Below, in pieces: positions 9,052 to 17,827 of a stretch of 64,000 nt of DNA. Under the pieces are notes generated by a model, which worked only from the letters and a program-made list of their open reading frames with translations, searched no databases and was not told where the DNA came from. Source of the stretch: Gallionella sp. (GTDB taxonomy: Bacteria; Pseudomonadota; Gammaproteobacteria; Burkholderiales; Gallionellaceae); assembly GCA_017880865.1 (NCBI GenBank), contig JADGRL010000004.1, positions 1 through 64,000 of the forward strand, in the 5' to 3' direction. Within the stretch, counting starts at the first letter, position 1. Each line of letters opens with the position of its first letter. Both the position numbers and the translations under genes were made by a program.

Positions 9052-9801
9052 ATGAAAAAACTACTTGCCGTGCTGGTCATGCTTGCCATCGCTATCCCGG
9101 CACTTGCCGAAGACCAATTTAGCCTGGGCACCGGGTTCGATTTGAGTACGGGTAAATACGGCAATAAGGCTTCGACCGACATTCTGTACATCCCCGTTAC
9201 CGGCAAATACGAATCCAACAAACTGACCCTGAAGCTCACCGTGCCTTACCTCAGCATCACCGGCCCCGGCGGTGTGATCCGTGGAATAGGGCGGATGGGC
9301 CAGCCCCGCACGGCCAGAACGACAAATTCAGGTCTGGGCGACATCACCACGTCGGCAGGCTACGAAATTTATTCTGGCAATGCCCTTGCGTTTGATCTCG
9401 TCGGCAACGTCAAGTTTGGTACGGCCGATGTCAACAAGGGATTGGGGACCGGGCAGAACGATTATTCGACTCAAGTCGATGGCTATTACACACTCGACAA
9501 GACGACGCTTTTTGCCACGGCGGGCTACAAAATTTATGGTGCGCCTGCCGGCGTCACCCTAAGCAACGCTCCGTATGGCACGATAGGCGCCAGCCAGAAG
9601 TTGAGCAGCAAAACCAGTGCGGGCGTGATGCTGGATGCGGCAAAAAGTCCCAGCGCTACCGGTTCAGACCAACTGGAAGCGACGGTCTATGTCTCGCAGA
9701 AAGTCGCCTCCAACCTCAAAGTGCAGGCGAATGCTTTAAAAGGCTTCGCCAACGGCAGCCCCGATTTCGGCTGCGGCGTCATGATTACTGGTTATTTCTG
9801 A
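9052..9801 (+). CDS. Outer-membrane beta-barrel protein
   Basis: A 249-residue protein with a signal peptide (MKKLLAVLVMLAIAIPALA) and a mature chain of alternating polar/hydrophobic strands separated by turns, ending in MITGYF, with the terminal Phe typical of BAM-inserted barrels. Length suggests 10-12 strands. It resembles small uncharacterised channels (phenol-degradation MetA-like/DUF3187-like barrels) but no specific family can be asserted. The SD AAGGAACA lies at 9040-9046. Confidence 0.8.
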   Translation: MKKLLAVLVMLAIAIPALAEDQFSLGTGFDLSTGKYGNKASTDILYIPVTGKYESNKLTLKLTVPYLSITGPGGVIRGIGRMGQPRTARTTNSGLGDITTSAGYEIYSGNALAFDLVGNVKFGTADVNKGLGTGQNDYSTQVDGYYTLDKTTLFATAGYKIYGAPAGVTLSNAPYGTIGASQKLSSKTSAGVMLDAAKSPSATGSDQLEATVYVSQKVASNLKVQANALKGFANGSPDFGCGVMITGYF

Positions 9802-9815
9802 GCCCGTAGATTTCT

Positions 9816-9846
9816 GAAGTCGTCTTGCATATGGCACGACAACTTC
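9816..9846. other. Imperfect inverted repeat in the barrel-queG gap
   Basis: GAAGTCGTC (9816-9824) and GACAACTTC (9838-9846) form an imperfect stem around TTGCATATGGCAC, centred on the palindrome CATATG. It could be a weak terminator or an operator; there is no T tract. The rest of the 208-bp gap (9802-10009) shows nothing I can name. Confidence 0.35.
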
Positions 9847-10009
9847 ATCGCATAAGAACAAACTCGGGCGCATACTGTTCAGCAGGCTTTAAAAAATTTA
9901 CTGGCTACCAGATCAACTCCAGCCGACATGGTCCAGTCGCATCCTGATTACGCTGAATGTCTTTTTATGGCACTGAACGGCATGGCATTCACCCGAGTGG
10001 AAGAAGTCA

Positions 10010-11101
10010 TTAAACCGCGTGCCGCGCCAACGCCCACGCCACATGCTCGCGCACCAGTTCGGACGGATGCCCGGTTCGGGAATGCAATGCCGCGACGACC
10101 TCGGGACTGCTGGGTGCATTGCCCAATCCAACCGCAATGTTGCGCAGCCATTGCTCATGGCCGATGCGATAGATGGCGCTGCCCGCAAGCCGGGTTTTGA
10201 ACCCGGCTTCATCCCACGCGAACAATTCGACCAGCGATACATCGTCCAGCCCGTGCCGTACCGCGAAGTCCGGCTCGACCGTAGTCTGCGCAAAACTATT
10301 CCACGGGCACACCAGCTGGCAGTCGTCGCAGCCGTAGATGCGGTTGCCGATCATCGCGCGCAACTCAACCGGGATGCTGCCCTTGAGTTCGATCGTGAGA
10401 TAGGAAATACAGCGGCGCGCATCCAGCCGATACGGAGCAATGATCGCCTGGGTCGGACACACCTCGATGCAACGTGTGCAGGTTCCGCAGTGTTCCGGTT
10501 GCGGCGCATCGATCGGCAGCTGCAGGTTCAGGTAAATTTCGCCCAGAAAAAACCAGGAGCCGTGTTCGCGCGATAGCAGCAAGGTGTGTTTGCCGCGCCA
10601 GCCCAGCCCGGCTTTGCGCGCCAGTTCCACTTCCATCACCGGCGCGCTGTCGGTGAATACGCGTGCGTTGAATTCGGCGCCCTCGAATTCCGCCATATCA
10701 AATTGGGCTACCGCATCACGAATTTTATCGGCCAGTTCCGCCAGGCGATTGCGCAGCACTTTGTGATAATCGCGCCCCAAGGCGTAGCGCGAAATGAATG
10801 CGCGTCCGGGCTCTGCCAACACTTGCCCGCTGTCGCGTGTTTGAGGCGGCAAATAGTTCATGCGCAGCGAAATCACGCGCAACGTGCCGGGCACCAGCTC
10901 TGCCGGACGGCTGCGCTTGGTGCCGTGTTTTGCCATATAATCCATCCCGCCGTGCAGGCCTTGTGACAGCCATTCCAGCAGACCGCTTTCCGCTGCAGCA
11001 AGATCGGTGTCGCTGATGCCCACGGCCTGAAAGCCGAGTTCATGCGCCCACATCCGTATCCGGGCGGCAAGCGCGGCGTAATTTTGTGGAGTGATTTTCA
11101 T
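10010..11101 (-). CDS. queG: Epoxyqueuosine reductase
   Basis: Last step of queuosine tRNA modification: reduction of epoxyqueuosine using cobalamin and two 4Fe-4S clusters. The 363-residue protein has the expected DSAPVMEVELARKAGLGW segment (Asp151 as the likely acid), ferredoxin-type cysteines C205, C208, C211, C215 (HCGTCTRCIEVCPT) and the second set C231, C258, C261, C265 (GCDDCQLVCPWN). A C-terminal HEAT-like tail follows. It diverges from tsaE with only 17 bp between the two start codons. The other queuosine genes are not in this window. Confidence 0.96.
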   Translation of the reverse strand: MKITPQNYAALAARIRMWAHELGFQAVGISDTDLAAAESGLLEWLSQGLHGGMDYMAKHGTKRSRPAELVPGTLRVISLRMNYLPPQTRDSGQVLAEPGRAFISRYALGRDYHKVLRNRLAELADKIRDAVAQFDMAEFEGAEFNARVFTDSAPVMEVELARKAGLGWRGKHTLLLSREHGSWFFLGEIYLNLQLPIDAPQPEHCGTCTRCIEVCPTQAIIAPYRLDARRCISYLTIELKGSIPVELRAMIGNRIYGCDDCQLVCPWNSFAQTTVEPDFAVRHGLDDVSLVELFAWDEAGFKTRLAGSAIYRIGHEQWLRNIAVGLGNAPSSPEVVAALHSRTGHPSELVREHVAWALARHAV

Positions 11102-11118
11102 AGGGGAGGTTTCCCGTT

Positions 11119-11589
11119 TTGCATAGCCACGATGATAGCCGAATCAGTCTGAATCTAGCCGATGAAAACGCGACCCTTGCGCTGGCGCAACGTCTGGCGG
11201 TGCGCCTCAAACCCGGCATGGTGATTTATCTGCACGGCGATCTGGGGGCGGGCAAAACCACGCTGGTGCGCGGTGTGCTCAATGCGCTGGGTTATACCGG
11301 ACGCGTAAAAAGTCCCACCTATACGCTGGTTGAGCCTTACAATACCGCCGGGCTTGAAATTCGCCATTTCGATCTGTATCGCCTGCACGATGAGGAAGAA
11401 TGGGAAGCGGCCGGATTTCGCGATGAGTTCGATGGGCAAAATATATTTTTCATCGAATGGCCGGAAAATGCATTGGGGTTGATCCCGCAAGCCGATGTTG
11501 AAATTGCGTTTGAAATCTTGCCGCATGGGCGCAACGTCGAAATCAGAAGCTACACACCAACAGGACGAGAATGCTTAAAGCAGTTTTAA
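11119..11589 (+). CDS. tsaE: tRNA threonylcarbamoyladenosine biosynthesis ATPase
   Basis: P-loop ATPase that works with TsaB and TsaD in making t6A37 of ANN-decoding tRNAs. The 156-residue chain has the Walker A motif HGDLGAGKTTLVRG (residues 39-52), the family stretch VKSPTYTLVEPY, and FDLYRLHDEEEWEAAGF followed by IFFIEWPENA. The start is TTG at 11119, chosen because GGGGAGGT lies 8 bases upstream (11103-11110) and no ATG fits. Its 3' end overlaps amiC by 19 bp, a common tsaE-amiC coupling. Confidence 0.95.
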   Translation: MHSHDDSRISLNLADENATLALAQRLAVRLKPGMVIYLHGDLGAGKTTLVRGVLNALGYTGRVKSPTYTLVEPYNTAGLEIRHFDLYRLHDEEEWEAAGFRDEFDGQNIFFIEWPENALGLIPQADVEIAFEILPHGRNVEIRSYTPTGRECLKQF

Positions 11590-12941
11590 AACTCGTTACA
11601 TTAGCGTGGTTTCTCTGGATACCACAGGGGCACGCCGCCGCTGTCGCCGTCAGTTCGGCGCGCGTCTGGCCCGCTCAAGACTACACGCGACTGACACTCG
11701 AATCCAAAAAATCCCTGCGCAACAACATGTTCACCGTGAGCAATCCGGATCGTCTGGTAATCGACCTGGAGGAAGTCGAACTCGGCGGCGCACTCAACAA
11801 TCTGACCAAACTGATCGGCAATAACGACCCTTACATCAAAAGTGTGCGCGTGGGGCGTTTCAAACCCGGCGTGGTGCGTCTGGTGCTGGATTTGAAATCC
11901 GAGGTCAGGCCGCAACTCTTCGTCCTCAAGCCGGTCGCAGAATACGGCTATCGTCTGGTGCTGGACGTGTATCCCGCCCATCCAGCCGACCCGCTGATGG
12001 CTTTGCTCGAACCTGCAAAAGTCGGCACTCCGGAAACCGCAGTCACGACCGGGCAGGCCGCAGAACAAACTATTGCCGCAGAAAAAATAGATGCGGACGA
12101 AAAGCAAAAACTCGCACAGAGTTTGAATGCCGCTCCGCAAATTAATATCGAAACGGACTCGAGTATCGACAACGGCAATCAGCCACCTCTCGTTGCCACA
12201 CCCCATTTATCCGAATTGCGCGCGCGCACGCTGATCATCGCAATCGATGCCGGACACGGCGGCGAAGATCCCGGTGCGCGCGGCAGATATGGCTCACGCG
12301 AAAAAAATGTCACGCTGGCGATCGCACGCAAGGTGAAAGCATTGATTGATGGCACACCGAATATGCGCGGCGTATTGATTCGCGATGGCGATTACTTTAT
12401 CCCGCTGATTGGACGCGTCACCAAAGCGCGCAAGCTGAATGCCGATTTATTCATCTCCATCCACGCGGATGCCTTCATCAAAGCCAAGGCGCGCGGCTCG
12501 TCGGTGTTCGCGCTCTCGGAACACGGCGCGACCAGCACCGCCGCACGCTGGTTGGCAAAAAAGGAAAATGAAGCGGATTTGATCGGCGGCGTGAACCTCG
12601 CGGTGAAGGACCCCTATCTGGCGCGCACCCTGCTCGACCTGTCACAGACCGCCACCATCACCGACAGCATGAAGCTCGCCAAACATGTGCTGAGCGAACT
12701 GGGCGGCATCAACGACCTGCATCGCGGGCGTGTCGAACAAGCCGGATTCGCCGTGCTGAAATCACCGGACATCCCGTCAATATTGGTTGAAACCGCATTC
12801 ATCAGCAACCCCAGCGAAGAACGCCGCTTGAACGACAAGGCATATCAGATGAAACTCGCCAATGCGATTATGGGTGGCATCAAACGCTATTTCGCGCAGA
12901 ATCCGGCATTGTCAAAACCAAAATTTGCGCAGGTCAATTAG
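11571..12941 (+). CDS. amiC: N-acetylmuramoyl-L-alanine amidase (AMIN + Amidase_3)
   Basis: Periplasmic zinc amidase that removes stem peptides from peptidoglycan during septum splitting. The 456-residue precursor has a signal peptide ending near GHAAA, an AMIN domain (about residues 30-130: SARVWPAQDYTRLTLES to YRLVLDVYPA) for septal targeting, a Ser/Thr/Ala-rich linker, and an Amidase_3 domain from IAIDAGHGGEDPGARG (zinc ligand His229) through ISIHADAF to PSILVETAFISNPSEE. Translationally coupled to tsaE. Its last four bases overlap the convergent FimV-like gene. Confidence 0.95.
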   Translation: MLKAVLKLVTLAWFLWIPQGHAAAVAVSSARVWPAQDYTRLTLESKKSLRNNMFTVSNPDRLVIDLEEVELGGALNNLTKLIGNNDPYIKSVRVGRFKPGVVRLVLDLKSEVRPQLFVLKPVAEYGYRLVLDVYPAHPADPLMALLEPAKVGTPETAVTTGQAAEQTIAAEKIDADEKQKLAQSLNAAPQINIETDSSIDNGNQPPLVATPHLSELRARTLIIAIDAGHGGEDPGARGRYGSREKNVTLAIARKVKALIDGTPNMRGVLIRDGDYFIPLIGRVTKARKLNADLFISIHADAFIKAKARGSSVFALSEHGATSTAARWLAKKENEADLIGGVNLAVKDPYLARTLLDLSQTATITDSMKLAKHVLSELGGINDLHRGRVEQAGFAVLKSPDIPSILVETAFISNPSEERRLNDKAYQMKLANAIMGGIKRYFAQNPALSKPKFAQVN

Positions 12942-14101
12942 TGATAAAGGGCGTTACCCGGATCCAGATTGCGCCCCATCTCTGTTGCCTTTTCCCAGGC
13001 CATTCCATCCTCCAACGACTTCAGATGCTGTGCCACAGCTTGAAAAGCTGCGCTGTCCTCGCGCGCAAAATAAATACGCAACAACCTCACGTAAGCCTGC
13101 TGATTTCTCGGATTGATCTTGATGGCGGCTCTCAATGCCTCCTCAGCGAGTTTGTCGTGTCCAAAGCGCAGATAAATGTCGGCCTCTTCAAGCATCTCAT
13201 ATTCAGGCGGCAGAACGGACTGGGATTTCTGTTCATCATTGACGGAAGTTTTAACGGCTTGCTCATCCACTGTCAAAACCGTTTTAGCAATCGCCGACGG
13301 CAGAACCAATTCGGGGTCGTGCACGTCGCTTAAATGCTGAAAAGAGCCGCGCTTCCACTGCCGCGCAGTCTTTGCATACCGGCGATACCAGACGAGACCC
13401 GTCACGGCAAGCAACAACGTCAAGCCTAGCTCAAATGCCGGTTTGGTCCAGCTCATCTTCAGCCACTCGACCCGACCATGCGCATCCTTGTTCGCATCTG
13501 GCGCACCCATCATGGGCTTGAGCTGCTCATTGCCCAGCGTGCTGTTAACCTGATGTACACCGCTGACCCCAGGCAAGCTGCCAGCCGTCGAACTCGCAAG
13601 CACCCCGGAAGTAGCAACACTTGAATAGAACGGGTTAGTCGACATGCCCAACTGGCTTTGCTGCGCCTGGATCATCTGCTCCATTTCGGCAATCTGTGCG
13701 TTCAATGCACTGAGCCGTTTTCCTTTTTCGGCTGGCCCTTGTTGTGGGGCATCGCTCGTGTTTGTCGGGCTGCCTGGCTGGGTTGAAGCATTTCCGGGAT
13801 TGGAGAGCGACATCGAAAGTGACAAGGAAAGCCTGTCGGATGACTTGATTTGATTTTTTACGATCACGCTACGCACAACCGGTTTTTTGATTTTTTTGTG
13901 CTTGGTCTTTTTCCGCTTGGGTGCGGCGACGCTATCAGGATATTCCCGCTCAGCATCTGCTTGGGCAGACTGCGACGAAATTCCTGTTTGCTCGGCTGAT
14001 GCAAGCGCAATCTGCGCATTGACCATAAGCAGAACGGCCACGGTTAACATCCCTAACCGCGTTACATTCCCTGCCAGGTGTATTGCCTCTATTCTCATCA
14101 A
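12938..14101 (-). CDS. FimV-like protein with C-terminal TPR-type domain
   Basis: A 387-residue protein: N-terminal hydrophobic segment (residues 11-35) followed by a Lys-rich stretch (KRKKTKHKKIKK), a short coiled coil (ALNAQIAEMEQMIQAQQSQL), a second membrane span (FELGLTLLLAVTGLVWYRRY) and a C-terminal helical repeat unit ending in EMGRNLDPGNALYH. That ending and the LEEADIYLRFGHDKLAEEALRAAIKINPRNQQAYVRLLRIYFARED segment (described here only as a TPR-like unit) match the FimV C-terminal domain. FimV proteins link peptidoglycan to type IV pilus and polar assemblies. It lacks the LysM domain of full FimV, so it is a reduced relative. Confidence 0.75.
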   Translation of the reverse strand: MMRIEAIHLAGNVTRLGMLTVAVLLMVNAQIALASAEQTGISSQSAQADAEREYPDSVAAPKRKKTKHKKIKKPVVRSVIVKNQIKSSDRLSLSLSMSLSNPGNASTQPGSPTNTSDAPQQGPAEKGKRLSALNAQIAEMEQMIQAQQSQLGMSTNPFYSSVATSGVLASSTAGSLPGVSGVHQVNSTLGNEQLKPMMGAPDANKDAHGRVEWLKMSWTKPAFELGLTLLLAVTGLVWYRRYAKTARQWKRGSFQHLSDVHDPELVLPSAIAKTVLTVDEQAVKTSVNDEQKSQSVLPPEYEMLEEADIYLRFGHDKLAEEALRAAIKINPRNQQAYVRLLRIYFAREDSAAFQAVAQHLKSLEDGMAWEKATEMGRNLDPGNALYH

Positions 14102-14166
14102 CGACCGTCGTCTTTCTGTTGAGGTTAAACGCGACTATTCTAGCCACATTTATTGTGGTGAACTTC

Positions 14167-15054
14167 TCAGGCAGGGAATACGCCGGTCGATAGATAGCGG
14201 TCGCCGCGATCACACACGATGAACGCGATCACCGCATGCTCGACTTGCTGTGAGACTCGCAGCGCAACGCTCAACGCGCCGCCGGAAGAAATGCCGCAAA
14301 AAATGCCTTCCTCGCGCGCCATGCGGCGGGTCATTTCCTCGGCATCCCGCTGGTTTACATATTCCAGCCTGTCTACATTCTTGCCGTCGTAGATCTTCGG
14401 CAAATAGGCCTGCGGCCATTTGCGTATACCGGGAATCTGCGCGCCCTCTTCCGGCTGCACACCAATAATTTCAACATTGGGATTCTGTTCCTTGAAGAAC
14501 CTCGAGCAACCCATCAGTGTACCGGTGGTGCCCATGCTGCTGATGAAATGCGTGAGCTTGCCATTCGTATCGCGCCAGATCTCCGGCGCGGTCCCTTCGT
14601 AATGCGCCAACGGATTATCGGGATTGGCGAACTGGTCGAGAATGATGCCTCGGCCCTGGTCGCGCAGCTTTTCCGCCGTGTCACGCGCCAGCTCCATGCT
14701 GCCCTCTTTGGCCGTCAGCACCAGTTCCGCGCCGAACGCGCGCATGGTCTGACGCCGCTCCATGCTCTGATTTTCCGGCATCACCAATATCATGCGATAG
14801 CCGCGCATCGCCGCCGCCATCGCCAGCGCGATACCGGTGTTGCCACTGGTCGCCTCGATCAGCGTATCGCCCGGTTTGATCTCGCCGCGCTGCTCGGCCC
14901 GCGTAATCATGAACAGCGCGGGTCTATCCTTCACCGAACCGGCAGGATTATTGCCTTCCAGCTTGGCCAGCAGCACATTGCTAGTGTCGCCCGGAATGCG
15001 CTTAAGTCGCACCAGAGGCGTGTTACCGACGAAATTCTCTAGGGAGGGGTACAT
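14167..15054 (-). CDS. cysM: Cysteine synthase B (O-acetylserine/thiosulfate sulfhydrylase)
   Basis: PLP enzyme forming cysteine from O-acetylserine, able to use thiosulfate. The 295-residue chain carries the PLP lysine in NNPAGSVKDRPA (Lys42), the substrate loop EATSGNTGIALAMAAAMRGY and MGTTGTLMGCSRF for phosphate binding; FCGISSGGAL near the C-terminus is family-typical. Length and the NPEN-free loop favour CysM over CysK. ATG at 15054 was preferred over an in-frame GTG at 15057 because GAGG lies at suitable distance. In relatives cysM follows hldD; here a plus-strand cytochrome gene lies between them. Confidence 0.93.
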   Translation of the reverse strand: MYPSLENFVGNTPLVRLKRIPGDTSNVLLAKLEGNNPAGSVKDRPALFMITRAEQRGEIKPGDTLIEATSGNTGIALAMAAAMRGYRMILVMPENQSMERRQTMRAFGAELVLTAKEGSMELARDTAEKLRDQGRGIILDQFANPDNPLAHYEGTAPEIWRDTNGKLTHFISSMGTTGTLMGCSRFFKEQNPNVEIIGVQPEEGAQIPGIRKWPQAYLPKIYDGKNVDRLEYVNQRDAEEMTRRMAREEGIFCGISSGGALSVALRVSQQVEHAVIAFIVCDRGDRYLSTGVFPA

Positions 15055-15196
15055 CACACAACCTCAATCTTTCCGAAAGATGCAATGATAACTGCGACGG
15101 CAAAAAACTGCATATGGTTATGTGACTTTTAGCACAGACAATTGTGAAAATTTTGCCTATCTTGCATGCCTTCACAAATCAAACCACAACCCAGAA

Positions 15197-15661
15197 ATGA
15201 AATCTAATAAACTGGCTTCTATCGCCCTGATGCTCTGGGTTATTACTATTGGCGTATTTGCATGGTTTTTCATTCGTGGAAACACGGCTGCCGGCACTGA
15301 TGGCCGAACCGCAATCGTGCTGCAAACAGGCGAACGCGACTTGGTCTTGTCCGAAATGCGCGGCCTGTTATCGGCGATACAAGGGGTTTTGGAGGGTGCG
15401 AATCAAGGCGACATGCAGCACATCATCAAGGCGTCACGTGCTGCGGGCATGGCTGGTGCGGCTGATGTAAACCCGGCACTGATGGCAAAGCTGCCGATGG
15501 AATTCAAATCGCTGGGCATGAGTGTTCACCATGACATGGATGAAATGGCCAAAGCCGCCGAAGGTGGGGTGACGGCACCGGAGATATTGAAGATGGCCGC
15601 AAATACATTAACGAAGTGCGTTGCTTGCCATTCGGCTTGGCAACTTAAAGCGAAAAATTAA
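15197..15661 (+). CDS. Small membrane-anchored c-type cytochrome
   Basis: A 154-residue protein with an uncleaved-looking N-terminal span (LASIALMLWVITIGVFAWFFI), a helical middle (MRGLLSAIQGVLEGANQGD, MSVHHDMDEMAKAAEGG) and a single heme motif CVACH close to the C-terminus. A C-terminal CxxCH after three helices is the arrangement of cytochrome c' / c-556-like four-helix bundles. Start at ATG 15197 (MKSNKLAS); a GTG at 15122 would prepend 25 residues that do not look like a signal. Partner and role unknown. It interrupts the usual hldD-cysM neighbourhood on the opposite strand. Confidence 0.8.
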   Translation: MKSNKLASIALMLWVITIGVFAWFFIRGNTAAGTDGRTAIVLQTGERDLVLSEMRGLLSAIQGVLEGANQGDMQHIIKASRAAGMAGAADVNPALMAKLPMEFKSLGMSVHHDMDEMAKAAEGGVTAPEILKMAANTLTKCVACHSAWQLKAKN

Positions 15662-15665
15662 ACTG

Positions 15666-15696
15666 TGTGGTATCCGGCCCAAGGGCGAATACCACA
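15666..15696. terminator. Inverted repeat between convergent cytochrome and hldD genes
   Basis: TGTGGTAT (15666-15673) pairs with ATACCACA (15689-15696), with partial pairing of the inner GGCCC/GGGCG. No T tract follows, so it may act as a weak terminator or mRNA end stabiliser. Confidence 0.45.
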
Positions 15697-15753
15697 TTCA
15701 CGAAACTATTGTATTGACGCTGCCGTGATCGTGATCCGCCCACAAGCACTGTT

Positions 15754-16752
15754 CTAACCCGCCACTTTGAGCATCTGCTCCACATACTTCGCCACGCCCT
15801 GCTCCACGCTCAGAAACGCTTCGGCATAACAGCTACCACGCAGCGCGCCGATGTCGGCTTGGGTGTAGCTTTGATACTTGCCGCGCAGTTGATCCGGGAA
15901 TGGGATATAGCTGATCAATCCTTGTTTTTGTAACTCGGCCAAGCTTAACGCGGATTTTCCCTCTGCAATGCGCAGGGTATTGATGGTCGCCACGGCCACA
16001 TCGTTGAAACTCTGAGCTTGTCCAGTGCCCAGATTGAAGATGCCGGATTTGTCCGGATGGTCCAGAAAATACATGTTCACCTTGACTACGTCTTCGATCG
16101 AGACGAAGTCGCGCAATTGTCCGCCATTGGCGTAACCGTCGCAGCCTTCGAACAATTTCACTTTGCCCTCATTGCGATACTGGTTGAAGAAATGCCAAGC
16201 AACCGAGGCCATGCGTCCCTTGTGTGCTTCGCGCGAACCGTACACATTGAAGTAACGCAGCCCGACGATCTGCGCAGTGCGCTTTTGCCAGCGGCGACGC
16301 ACAATCTGGTCGAACAAAAATTTTGAATAGGCATATATGTTCAACGGCGACTCGAACTCGCGACTCTCCTTGAACACGCCACCACCACCGTACACCGAGG
16401 CTGACGAGGCATACAAGAACGGCACTTCTTCATCCTGGCAGTAGTTCAGCAACTCCAGCGTGTATTGGTAGTTGTTCTCCATCATGTAGCGGCCGTCGGT
16501 CTCCATCGTGTCCGAACATGCGCCTTGATGAAACATCGCAGCGACCAACCCGTCGAAGTAACCCTCCTGCAATTTTTCCAGGAAATCCTCTTTATCGAGA
16601 TAATCGGCGATGTCGCAATCCACCAGATTCTTGAACTTGTCGGCGTTCTTGAGATTGTCCACCGCGATGATGTTGTGCTCGCCGCGCTCATTGAGTGCTT
16701 TGACCAAGTTGGAACCGATAAATCCGGCTGCGCCGGTGACGATGTAATACAT
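15754..16752 (-). CDS. hldD: ADP-L-glycero-D-manno-heptose 6-epimerase
   Basis: Final step of ADP-heptose synthesis for LPS inner core: epimerisation at C6 using bound NADP. The 332-residue short-chain dehydrogenase has the Rossmann motif [25 protein letters not shown], the catalytic Tyr-Lys pair in [11 protein letters not shown] and [20 protein letters not shown] typical of HldD. It is the last gene of the rpsA-ihfB-lapAB-pyrF-rfaE1-hldD block, separated from rfaE1 by 118 bp containing a heptamer repeat. Confidence 0.96.
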   Translation of the reverse strand: MYYIVTGAAGFIGSNLVKALNERGEHNIIAVDNLKNADKFKNLVDCDIADYLDKEDFLEKLQEGYFDGLVAAMFHQGACSDTMETDGRYMMENNYQYTLELLNYCQDEEVPFLYASSASVYGGGGVFKESREFESPLNIYAYSKFLFDQIVRRRWQKRTAQIVGLRYFNVYGSREAHKGRMASVAWHFFNQYRNEGKVKLFEGCDGYANGGQLRDFVSIEDVVKVNMYFLDHPDKSGIFNLGTGQAQSFNDVAVATINTLRIAEGKSALSLAELQKQGLISYIPFPDQLRGKYQSYTQADIGALRGSCYAEAFLSVEQGVAKYVEQMLKVAG

Positions 16753-16787
16753 GGTTTCTCCTTTACAAGTATCGTGGATTGCGAATT

Positions 16788-16818
16788 GAGGATCGAGGAT
16801 CGAGGATCGAGGATCGAG
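16788..16818. repeat. Four tandem copies of GAGGATC
   Basis: Positions 16788-16815 are four exact copies of the heptamer GAGGATC followed by GAG. CTCGATCCTC at 16843-16852 is the inverse of GAGGATCGAG, so the array can fold back on the sequence downstream. Related ATTGAGGA sequences occur on both sides, and the rfaE1 stop codon TAG (16871-16873) opens the right-hand arm. Confidence 0.85.
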
Positions 16819-16870
16819 CTAAAAATAGTGGCACTGTTCTTTCTCGATCCTCAATCCCCGCTCCTCAATC

Positions 16871-17827
16871 CTAGCTCTTCATGTCCTGAATAATTTCATC
16901 GCGGCTGACCACCGCCGTCCCCAGCTTGCCCACCACGATACCCGCTGCACGATTGGCGATACGCATGGCGTCGGGCAAGGCAGCGCCGCTCGCCAACATC
17001 ACCGCCAGCGTCGCGATCACGGTATCGCCCGCACCGCTGACATCGAACACTTCGCGACTATGGGTCGGTTCGTGATGAACTTCGTTAGCGCGAAACAGGC
17101 TCATGCCGTCTTCGCTACGCGTGACCAGCAGCGCGTCGAGTTTCAATTCGGTGCGCAATTTCTCGGCTTTCGTGCTGAGCTCGGCTTCGGTTTTCCAGCT
17201 GCCCGCCACTTCGCGAAACTCGCTGCGATTCGGCGTCAGCAAAGTAGCTCCACGATAACGCGCGTAATCATCGCCCTTGGGATCGACCAACACCGGTATG
17301 TTTGCAGCGCGCGCCAGCCGGATCATTTCGGCGATATGCGTCAACCCCCCCTTACCGTAGTCGGACAGGATCACGACATCTGCCAGCGGCAACTGCACGC
17401 GAAAATCTTCCAGTGCGGCATGCAGCACCTCATGACTGGGCGGCGTTTCAAAATCGATGCGCAACAACTGCTGGTGGCGCGCAATGGCGCGCAACTTGAT
17501 GATCGTTGAAATGGTGTTGTCGCGATGCAGCAATGCGTTGAGGTTACCGTGCTCATTGAGCAGCTTTTCCAGGCAGGCGCCCGCCTCGTCGTTTCCGACC
17601 ACCGACAGCAAGGTCGCATGCGCACCCAGGGCTGCGATGTTGCGCGCCACGTTGGCAGCACCTCCTGGGCGCTCTTCGACGCGCTCGACTTTGAGCACGG
17701 GTACCGGGGCTTCCGGCGAGATGCGATTGACATCGCCAAACCAGTAGCGATCCAGCATCACATCGCCGACCACCAATACTTTTGCGCCATCAAATGACGG
17801 CAGGGAAAATGAGGACAAAGTACTCAT
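16871..17827 (-). CDS. rfaE1: D-glycero-beta-D-manno-heptose-7-phosphate kinase
   Basis: Ribokinase-family enzyme phosphorylating heptose-7-phosphate at C1 (HldA/HldE N-domain). The 318-residue protein contains [39 protein letters not shown] and the anion-hole motif [21 protein letters not shown] with catalytic Asp. The adenylyltransferase half of E. coli HldE is missing, so a separate rfaE2/hldC gene must lie elsewhere. Its ATG overlaps the pyrF stop (ATGA). It ends at a TAG that begins an inverted-repeat region. Confidence 0.95.
   Translation of the reverse strand: MSTLSSFSLPSFDGAKVLVVGDVMLDRYWFGDVNRISPEAPVPVLKVERVEERPGGAANVARNIAALGAHATLLSVVGNDEAGACLEKLLNEHGNLNALLHRDNTISTIIKLRAIARHQQLLRIDFETPPSHEVLHAALEDFRVQLPLADVVILSDYGKGGLTHIAEMIRLARAANIPVLVDPKGDDYARYRGATLLTPNRSEFREVAGSWKTEAELSTKAEKLRTELKLDALLVTRSEDGMSLFRANEVHHEPTHSREVFDVSGAGDTVIATLAVMLASGAALPDAMRIANRAAGIVVGKLGTAVVSRDEIIQDMKS

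Noticed and set aside
9913..10009. Remnant cytochrome gene between the barrel gene and queG (frame with CHAVQCH)
   Set aside because: The Cys spacing is not a heme motif, there is no start codon of its own and the frame runs antisense-free through queG in another phase.
16788..16818. Short tandem array as a CRISPR
   Set aside because: Seven-base contiguous repeats without spacers.
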